5,454 bases of DNA, taken from contig JADFVY010000059.1 in assembly GCA_015222795.1 (NCBI GenBank), positions 1 through 5,454 on the forward strand, in the 5' to 3' direction. The stretch comes from Pseudomonadota bacterium (GTDB lineage Bacteria; Pseudomonadota; Alphaproteobacteria; UBA8366; JADFVY01). The notes beneath the pieces are model-generated. The model ran no database searches, was not told the origin of the DNA, and saw only the letters and a program-made list of their open reading frames with translations. The position numbers were made by a program, and so were the translations under genes. Below, piece after piece: positions 1 through 5,454 of the stretch. The number at the start of each line of letters is the position of its first letter. The stretch's first letter is position 1.

Positions 1-476
1 GCAGTGCCCTCCGGGCGGGTCAGTTTCGCCGCCAGGAAACGCTGATCATTCTGGTTTTCGCTCATATCGCCGTATTCGACAACGAGGTGGTTGAAGGCCC
101 GGCCGCCGCAATCCTTGTTCTTGCATGCGAAAAGGGCCTCGAATCCGGCATCCGTCAAGGTTTTTTCGTAGTTCTTGTATACCTCCAGGGACGTCCGCTC
201 CTTGTCGATCTGATAGCGGATCTGCGTTATCGCGCCCTCGACGGTCTGATGCTCGCCCGGTTCTTTACCGTCGGGTTTGCCCAGCAGGAGCGTGTATTCA
301 TTGAATTTTTCCTGTTTATACCGAACGATCGCCGCGCCTTCGTAGCGCGATACCAGCGGGTGGTCCGCGCTACCCTTGACGTCGGCGGCCACCGCCGCGC
401 CGCCCACCACCGCGCCCATGGCCAGGGTAAACAGGATGATGGCGGCGAGCCCGGCGGGGCGTGGTGAATACGGCAT
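1..476 (-). CDS. DUF4892-type secreted protein, possibly OmpA family (C-terminus missing)
   Basis: This is the first 158 full codons of a gene that runs off the left edge. The ATG at 476-474 follows a strong ribosome binding site. The N-terminus is a typical signal peptide: Arg6, a hydrophobic run at about residues 9-28, and a probable cleavage near AVA-AD (residues 28-32). The protein is therefore likely exported to the periplasm or outer membrane. The mature part starts DVKGSADHPLVSRYEG and has a second block around residues 115-124, LFACKNKDCG, with Cys118 and Cys123, followed by an aromatic/YG segment and QRFLAAKL. This order (DHPL-RY, aromatic-rich strand, LF-C-CG, YG, Q-R/Y-LAA-L) matches the DUF4892 domain as I know it, which in proteobacteria often precedes a C-terminal OmpA peptidoglycan-binding domain. 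Whether OmpA follows cannot be seen here. It is the last visible gene of the minus-strand run, 61 bases after the ABC-F gene. Molecular function is unknown. Confidence 0.82.
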   Translation of the reverse strand, partial: MPYSPRPAGLAAIILFTLAMGAVVGGAAVAADVKGSADHPLVSRYEGAAIVRYKQEKFNEYTLLLGKPDGKEPGEHQTVEGAITQIRYQIDKERTSLEVYKNYEKTLTDAGFEALFACKNKDCGGRAFNHLVVEYGDMSENQNDQRFLAAKLTRPEGT

Positions 477-480
477 TCTT

Positions 481-488
481 TCCTCCCT
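481..488 (-). promoter_or_regulatory. Strong ribosome binding site for the DUF4892-type gene
   Basis: Read on the minus strand the site is AGGGAGGA. Its GGAGG core ends five bases before the ATG at 476. It is the only strong Shine-Dalgarno sequence among the three gene starts visible here, and it fixes the start of a gene otherwise open at its far end. It suggests efficient translation independent of the upstream ABC-F gene. Confidence 0.75.
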
Positions 489-537
489 GATACCAGTGTT
501 TGTCGATGGCACTATGCACCGAAAGCCGGCCAGACTC

Positions 538-2346
538 TTAATTTGGATCCTGCTCTTCGCGAAGCAGCTCAAGCCCCAGCCACTCTTCTTCCGCCGCGGC
601 TTTGTCTTTTTGCGTCTTTGTCAGCTCGGCGGCTGTATTGTCGAAACCGGCCGGGTCGCGGGCATAAAAGGCGGGATCGGCAAGTCTTGCCTCCAGATTC
701 ACGATTTCGCTATCCAGCGCATCGATCTTCCCGGGTAGCTGCTCCAGCGCGCGCACTTGATTATAGCTCAGTTTGCGTCCTCCGCCGGGTTGTTTCGGGT
801 TTTCTTTCCTGTTCGCCCCCGCCGGGCGCGAGGCGGTTTTTGCCTTGTCGCCGCCCGGTCGCTGGCGCAGGTAATCGGTATAGCCACCGGGATATTCCAT
901 CGTTGATCCGTCGACTTCCACGGCAATAGTGGAGGTCACCACGCGGTCCAGGAAATCGCGGTCATGGCTGACCAGCAGGATCGTGCCCTCATAGTCGGCC
1001 AGCAGTTCCTGCAGCAGGTCCAGCGTTTCCATGTCCAGGTCATTGGTCGGTTCGTCCAGCACCAGCAGGTTTGACGGCCGGGCCAGCGCACGGGCCAGCA
1101 GCAGCCGGTTGCGCTCGCCGCCCGACAGGCTTTCCACCGGGCTGCGGGCCTGATTGTCGGCGAACAGAAAGTCGCGCATGTAGGCGACAATATGGCGCGG
1201 CCGGTCGCCCACCATGACCTGGTCCCCGCCACCCGGGCACAACATGCTCCAGGGAGTCTCACCGGGCTTCAGCGCCTCGCGCGTCTGGTCCAGGTAGACT
1301 CTCTCGATATTGGTCCCAAGTCGCAGTTCGCCATTGTCGGGCGGCAAGTCGCCGATCAGCATGCGCAGCAATGTGGTCTTGCCGGCGCCGTTGGGGCCAA
1401 TGATACCAACCCGGTCGCCGCGCATGATGCGGGTCGAAAATCCGCTGATGATCTCTTTGCCGTCATAGGCCTTGGTGATTTCGCTAGCCTCGATTACCCG
1501 CTTGCCGGCGGCTCCCGACCCTGCCGCTTCCATCCGCACATTGCCGGTTCGCGCGGCCTGACCGGCGCGGGTAGTGCGCAGCTCATACAGGCGTCGCAGG
1601 CGGCCCTGGTTGCGTTTTCGCCGGGCCGTGATGCCCTGATGCGACCACGTCGTTTCCTGGGCGATCAGCTTGTCCAGTTTGGCGGACTCCGTGGCCTCTC
1701 GTTCCAGTATTTCCTCCGACCAGGCTTCGAAATGTGCAAAGCCCTTGTCCGACCGCAGCAATCGTCCGCGGTCCAGCCACAAGGTGCAGTTGGTGACGCG
1801 TCCCAGGAAAGCGCGGTCATGGCTGATTACGACGAGCCCGAACCGCCCGCCCGCCAGCCGTTCCTCAAGCCATTCGATCGCCGGCAAATCCAGATGGTTG
1901 GTCGGCTCGTCCAGCAGCAGCACATCCGGATCGCCGGAAAGTGCGTGGGCCAGGGCCGCGCGGCGCGTCTCGCCGCCCGACAGGCCCACCGTGCTCCTTG
2001 CGCCGTCCATCGACAGGCTATGCAGCAAGGCGTCCGCCATATGGATCGAGTGCTCCTCGTCTTCGGGCAGGCCGGAGGCAGCGTAATCCAGTACAGTGTC
2101 AAATCCGGAAAGGTCTGGTTCCTGTGGCAGATAGGCGACCCTGACCCCCTGTTGAGTCAGCCGCTTGCCCGAATCCGGTTCGATTTGGTCGGCCAGCAGC
2201 TTTAAAAGCGTTGATTTGCCTGAACCGTTGCGGCCGACCAGCGCAATGCGCTCGCCCCGGCCAATTGCCAGGTCGACCTTGTCGAACAATGGATTGCCAC
2301 CAAAACCCAGCGACACATCCTTCAATGAAAGTAGCGGTGCGGCCAC
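538..2346 (-). CDS. uup: ABC-F family ATPase, Uup type
   Basis: A soluble ABC-F protein with two ATP-binding cassettes and no membrane segments. With a GTG start at 2346 it has 602 residues, close to the usual Uup length. Domain 1 has Walker A GRNGSGKS (38-45), signature LSGGE (122-126), Walker B VLLLDEPTNHLD (142-153) and the switch His in SHDRAF (about 176). A basic linker follows (about 205-285, including ARRKRNQGRLRRLYELR). Domain 2 has Walker A GPNGAGKT (317-324), signature LSGGERNR (407-414), Walker B LLVLDEPTNDLD (427-438) and SHDRDFLD (460-467). Residues from about 525 form a charged coiled coil typical of the Uup C-terminal domain, which binds DNA in E. coli Uup. The family acts on ribosomes, and Uup has also been linked to transposon excision and branched-DNA handling. 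The start is uncertain: a TTG at 2361 would add MDIVF, but MAAPLLSLKDVSL fits the family better, and neither start has a clear ribosome binding site. The gene lies 66 bases after the J-domain gene. All ATPase motifs are intact. Confidence 0.93.
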   Translation of the reverse strand: MAAPLLSLKDVSLGFGGNPLFDKVDLAIGRGERIALVGRNGSGKSTLLKLLADQIEPDSGKRLTQQGVRVAYLPQEPDLSGFDTVLDYAASGLPEDEEHSIHMADALLHSLSMDGARSTVGLSGGETRRAALAHALSGDPDVLLLDEPTNHLDLPAIEWLEERLAGGRFGLVVISHDRAFLGRVTNCTLWLDRGRLLRSDKGFAHFEAWSEEILEREATESAKLDKLIAQETTWSHQGITARRKRNQGRLRRLYELRTTRAGQAARTGNVRMEAAGSGAAGKRVIEASEITKAYDGKEIISGFSTRIMRGDRVGIIGPNGAGKTTLLRMLIGDLPPDNGELRLGTNIERVYLDQTREALKPGETPWSMLCPGGGDQVMVGDRPRHIVAYMRDFLFADNQARSPVESLSGGERNRLLLARALARPSNLLVLDEPTNDLDMETLDLLQELLADYEGTILLVSHDRDFLDRVVTSTIAVEVDGSTMEYPGGYTDYLRQRPGGDKAKTASRPAGANRKENPKQPGGGRKLSYNQVRALEQLPGKIDALDSEIVNLEARLADPAFYARDPAGFDNTAAELTKTQKDKAAAEEEWLGLELLREEQDPN

Positions 2347-2412
2347 GAAAACGATATCCAAGTGATTGCGCGGCGGATGTCATGCCCCAGGAAGGGCTCA
2401 AGCGCAAGGGTG

Positions 2413-3192
2413 CTATTTCTGTTTGCCCAGCGTTGCGACCGCTTCGTTCAGCTGGCTCATGCGGCGATGTTCGCCCTGGCTGCTGTCCGGGTGGTGAATT
2501 GCCGCCAACTTTCGGTAACGCTTCCTGATTTCGTCTTTTTCAGGCCTGGCGTCAGGCGGAAAACCCAGCACATAGAGCGCGTCGGCGCGCTTTCTGACCC
2601 CATGCTCCAGCGGTTCGAAGAACATCGCCTTGATCTGATAACGCAAGCGCGTGAGTTCGGCGCGCGCCTCTTTCAGCCGGTGGTCGCTGCTGGGGCTTCG
2701 TCCGTCCTCGATCTTGACCGTATAATCGCCCTGATCCATGGCCAGCGCCAATGCAAGGGCACGGCGGATGCCCGCCGTATCGTGGCCGCCGGCAAGGCGA
2801 ACCTGCAGCCGTGGCTTGCGCCGCCAGTTTTTGCCCAGGTTGGCGCCGGATTTCAGGATTACCGTCTCACGGTCACCGGGCTCCGGTCCGCCCGGGTCGG
2901 GAAATCGCGCCGCGTCCTCGGGCATCAATAGTAAAACGGCGCGCGCCAATTCGCCGGCATTCACGCCACGCCGTTCGGCCAAATCCAGCATCGCGTCACG
3001 GAATGCGCTGGTACAGGGAACCACATAGGACCTGTTTTTCGGCTCTGATAATGTTTGATCGTTGGCGCGTGGCATTTCGTCGGAATCGTCCGGATGTTCC
3101 ATTTTGTCGCCCAGCCACATCCGGCGGCGGCGGTACTTCAGCACCTGCGCCTTACGCAGCGATTCACCGTAGACTATCCGTGGGTCCGTCAT
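2413..3192 (-). CDS. J-domain (DnaJ-like) protein with a possible ribbon-helix-helix segment
   Basis: A 259-residue soluble protein with no signal peptide or membrane segment. The C-terminal 50 residues (about 204-255) form a compact J domain: ALYVLGFPPDA, a basic helix II (EIRKRYRKLAAIHHPD), the HPD motif at 234-236, and a final helix (MSQLNEAVATL). J domains stimulate the ATPase of DnaK-type Hsp70 chaperones, so this is probably a specialised co-chaperone. It lacks the Gly/Phe region and zinc-finger repeats of true DnaJ. The N-terminus is basic (SLRKAQVLKYRRRRMW). Residues about 55-97 (RSYVVPC, then AFRDAMLDLAERRGV and AGELARAVLLLM) read like a strand-helix-helix unit of ribbon-helix-helix type; this is inference. 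The middle (about 107-195) is a conserved-looking region of unknown role that leads into a charged helix. An ATG at 3192 is preferred over a TTG at 3201, which directly follows a stop codon; only a weak CGGA precedes the ATG. The client and cellular role are unknown. Confidence 0.85.
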   Translation of the reverse strand: MTDPRIVYGESLRKAQVLKYRRRRMWLGDKMEHPDDSDEMPRANDQTLSEPKNRSYVVPCTSAFRDAMLDLAERRGVNAGELARAVLLLMPEDAARFPDPGGPEPGDRETVILKSGANLGKNWRRKPRLQVRLAGGHDTAGIRRALALALAMDQGDYTVKIEDGRSPSSDHRLKEARAELTRLRYQIKAMFFEPLEHGVRKRADALYVLGFPPDARPEKDEIRKRYRKLAAIHHPDSSQGEHRRMSQLNEAVATLGKQK

Positions 3193-3304
3193 ATCCGTCA
3201 ACTAAGAATGCAGTTTCCAATCTGGAAGCAGGTAACAGAATGCCTGTTTCACCCTTCGCGAGCAGCAAGTATCGTGCCTGATTTTAGTTAACGGTGAACA
3301 AAGC
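3193..3304 (-). other. Intergenic region between pheT and the J-domain gene; possible weak promoter
   Basis: This is the longest gap in the window (112 bases) and is visibly more AT-rich than its surroundings. On the minus strand it holds TAAAAT at 3286-3281, which matches five of six bases of a -10 box, but no good -35 box lies 16-18 bases upstream. Two short perfect inverted repeats follow: AACAG/CTGTT (3237-3251) and TTCCA/TGGAA (3215-3227). Neither is followed by a U-tract, so I do not call a terminator. The region could carry a promoter for the downstream genes or simply be a spacer within one transcript. Confidence 0.3.
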
Positions 3305-5454
3305 TCAGCCGCGCAGAGTGCCGCCGGTTTGCTTGATGACCGCGGCAATGATCGAGGTCGAGACTTTCTCAATGTCCTCGTCAGTGAGCGTCCGATCGGT
3401 CGGTTGCAGCGTAACCGCGATCGCCACCGACTTCTTGCCGTCCCCGACGCCCTCGCCCTCATAGATATCGAACAGCCGGACATCGGTGATCAGCGCCTTG
3501 TCGGCGCCCTTGGCGGCGCGAATCAAGCGGTCCGCGGTCACATCCGCATCGACGACGAAGGCGAAATCGCGGCCCAGCAGCTGAAATGGCGAAGGATTCA
3601 GTAACGGCCGTGTCTTGCCGCCCTTGGTCCGCGGTTTCGGCGTCTTGTGAATGAAGATTTCAAAACCGGCGGCCGGGCCTTTTACGTCCATGGATTTCAA
3701 CACGCGCGGATGAATTTCGCCGAACCAGGCCAGAACGTTCGGTCCCAGGCGCAGCGCACCCGAACGCCCTGGGTGATACCAGGCCGGCGCATCGCGGCTG
3801 ACCTGCAGATTGTCCACCGGCGCGCCGCAAGCCGCGAGCACGGCCATTGCGTCGGCCTTGGCGTCGAAGGCGTCGATCGGGCGCGGGGGTTGGGCCCAGT
3901 GGCGCGGGCCGCTGCGGCCGGTGCGCACGCCCGCGGCCAGGATGTCCTCGCCCTGCGGTGTATCGTCACGCCAGGCCGGGCCGACCTCGAACAGGCCAGC
4001 GTCGCTGTAACCGCGGTCCGCGTTACGGCCCGCCGCCGCCAGCAGGTTGGGAAGGATCGACGGCCGCATGACCGACAGATCCGCACTGATCGGATTCTCC
4101 AGGCGCAGCGAGTCCGGCACGCCGCCAAACAGCTTTGCCTGATCCTCATGCATGAAGGACCAGGTTACGGCCTCCATCATGCCCCGCCCCGCCAGTGTCC
4201 TGCGCGCAAACCCCTCGCGACGCTGGCCGACGGTCAGGATTTGCTCGGGCAGGCTGCTATCGCGCTGCAGTGGCACGACAGGGATGTTGTCGAACCCGTT
4301 GACCCTCAGGATTTCCTCTACAAGGCAGGGCTCGCTGTTAATATCCGGGCGCCAGGACGGCGTTGTGGCGACGATCTGGCCTTCGGTCGTATCTGTCGCG
4401 AAACCCAGCGCCTCCAGTATCCGGCACTGGTCGTCAACCTTCATATCCACGCCGCCCAGGGTCATCACCCGGTCGGGACGCAACGTGATCTGCTTGTCGG
4501 TGGCCGGCATCTCGCCGGCAATGGAAAGTTCGCTGACCTCGCCGCCGCAGATCTCCAGCACCAATCGGGCCCCGACTTCCGCGCCCCACAGGGCCGACGC
4601 CGGGTCCACCGTGCGCTCGAAGCGATAGCGGGCGTCGGATTCGATGCCCAGTTTGCGGCCGGTCGTCGCGGATCGGATCGGGTCGAACAGCGCGACCTCG
4701 AGAAACATCTCCGTGGTGTCCTCGGTGCAGCCCGATTTCTCGCCACCCATGATGCCACCGATACCGTGCACGCCGTTGCCGTCGGCGATGCAGGTCATGC
4801 CGTCCTCGAGTTCGTATTCCTTGCCGTCCAGCGCCAGAACCTTCTCGCCGCCCTTGGCGAGGCGCATGGTCAGCGATCCGCCTTCCAGCTTGTCGGCGGC
4901 GAACACGTGCAATGGGCGGCCCAGATCGAAGGTCACATAGTTGGTGATATCGACCAGCGCGGAAATGGGGCGCAGGCCGATGGCCAGCAGGCGGCGCTGC
5001 ATCCAGTCCGGGCTGGGGCCGTTTTTGATGCCGCGGAAATAACGGCCCACCACCATCGGGCAGGCGTCTTCCGCGCTTGCCGGGAAGTCGCGCTTCCACT
5101 GAACCGGGCTCGCGAAGGTTCCCTCGATTTTTTCGGCCGCCGCAAAAGGCTTCAGCGTGCCGATGCCGGCGGCGGCCAGGTCGCGGGCCACGCCGCGCAC
5201 ACCCAGGCAATCGCCCCGGTTTGGCGTAATCGCGATATCGATGACCGGATCGTCCAGCCCCATCAGCTTGGCGAAGGGCTCGCCCACCGGCGCGTCCTCG
5301 GGCAGGTCGATGATGCCTTCATGATCGTCAGACAGCCCCATCTCACGCTCGGAACAGAGCATGCCGTTCGATTCCTCGCCACGGATGACGCCCTCTTTCA
5401 GGTCCACCCCGGTGCCCGGGATATGGGTTCCGGCCGGTGCGAACACGCCCTTCA
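3305..5454 (-). CDS. pheT: Phenylalanyl-tRNA synthetase beta subunit (N-terminus missing)
   Basis: PheT pairs with PheS as an alpha2beta2 enzyme that attaches phenylalanine to tRNA-Phe in the cytoplasm; the beta subunit binds tRNA and edits Tyr-tRNA-Phe. About 716 residues are present and roughly 80 N-terminal residues are off the right edge. Counting Val at 5446-5444 as residue 1, the order is: the end of the OB-fold tRNA-binding domain (VFAPAGTHIPGTG, GMLCSEREMGL), the ITPNRGDCLGVRGVARDLA motif (about 73-91), B3/4 editing domain (about 125-305, VDITNYV and GIMGGEKSG), B5 domain (about 318-390, PSWRPDIN and LVEEILRV), a catalytic-core-like domain (about 400-600), and the FDX-ACB anticodon-binding domain (about 617-713, GRDFAFVVD). 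Positions matching the E. coli editing residues G318, E334, T354 and A356 are G234, E250, S270 and A272, so editing looks intact. In B5, Cys374 stands where a magnesium-binding Asp is usual. The stop is TGA at 3307-3305. pheS would be expected just upstream, outside the window. Confidence 0.97.
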   Translation of the reverse strand, partial: KGVFAPAGTHIPGTGVDLKEGVIRGEESNGMLCSEREMGLSDDHEGIIDLPEDAPVGEPFAKLMGLDDPVIDIAITPNRGDCLGVRGVARDLAAAGIGTLKPFAAAEKIEGTFASPVQWKRDFPASAEDACPMVVGRYFRGIKNGPSPDWMQRRLLAIGLRPISALVDITNYVTFDLGRPLHVFAADKLEGGSLTMRLAKGGEKVLALDGKEYELEDGMTCIADGNGVHGIGGIMGGEKSGCTEDTTEMFLEVALFDPIRSATTGRKLGIESDARYRFERTVDPASALWGAEVGARLVLEICGGEVSELSIAGEMPATDKQITLRPDRVMTLGGVDMKVDDQCRILEALGFATDTTEGQIVATTPSWRPDINSEPCLVEEILRVNGFDNIPVVPLQRDSSLPEQILTVGQRREGFARRTLAGRGMMEAVTWSFMHEDQAKLFGGVPDSLRLENPISADLSVMRPSILPNLLAAAGRNADRGYSDAGLFEVGPAWRDDTPQGEDILAAGVRTGRSGPRHWAQPPRPIDAFDAKADAMAVLAACGAPVDNLQVSRDAPAWYHPGRSGALRLGPNVLAWFGEIHPRVLKSMDVKGPAAGFEIFIHKTPKPRTKGGKTRPLLNPSPFQLLGRDFAFVVDADVTADRLIRAAKGADKALITDVRLFDIYEGEGVGDGKKSVAIAVTLQPTDRTLTDEDIEKVSTSIIAAVIKQTGGTLRG

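Noticed and set aside
87..467. A 126-codon open frame on the plus strand at the left end
   Set aside because: It is antisense to the DUF4892-type gene, which has a signal peptide, family motifs and a strong ribosome binding site. The plus-strand product has none of these.
1192..2205. A 337-codon open frame on the plus strand, antisense to the ABC-F gene
   Set aside because: It lies wholly within the ABC-F coding sequence, whose motifs are fully convincing. The antisense translation shows no recognisable domain. Long antisense open frames are common in GC-rich DNA.
2384..2397. GCCC/GGGC stem between the J-domain gene and the ABC-F gene, considered as a terminator
   Set aside because: The stem is only four base pairs and no run of T follows on the minus strand, so it does not qualify as an intrinsic terminator.
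4890..4920. PheT PLHVFAADKL has Ala where the common motif reads PLHAFD
   Set aside because: It is a single-residue change at a position I cannot tie to a known catalytic or binding role, so I do not treat it as functionally meaningful without an alignment.
4434..5210. A 258-codon open frame on the minus strand overlapping pheT in another frame
   Set aside because: Its product is an Arg/Gly/Pro-rich low-complexity translation typical of a shifted frame in GC-rich DNA, while the pheT frame has clear domains throughout.

Overview
The window is GC-rich and its proteins look alphaproteobacterial, probably Rhodospirillales-like. That placement is an inference from protein style, not from a database search. 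All genes lie on the minus strand, so transcription runs from the right end to the left. Coding density is high, with short gaps of 61, 66 and 112 bases. There is no sign of a mobile element, CRISPR array, or tRNA or rRNA gene, and no gene-free stretch above 300 bases.

In transcription order the layout is: (1) pheT, phenylalanyl-tRNA synthetase beta subunit, whose N-terminal part lies beyond the right edge; (2) a 259-residue protein with a C-terminal J domain, preceded by a segment that resembles a ribbon-helix-helix fold; (3) a complete ABC-F ATPase of the Uup type, with two ATP-binding domains and a C-terminal coiled coil; (4) the N-terminal part of a secreted DUF4892-type protein, cut by the left edge and possibly ending in an OmpA domain outside the window.

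The shared strand, short gaps and absence of a convincing intrinsic terminator suggest that some or all of the genes are cotranscribed. The theme is housekeeping: tRNA charging, a chaperone partner, a ribosome- or DNA-associated ABC-F ATPase and a cell-envelope protein. I do not see a clearly new biological system. The points most worth a second look are a cysteine in PheT where a conserved magnesium-binding aspartate is expected, and the unusual architecture of the J-domain protein.
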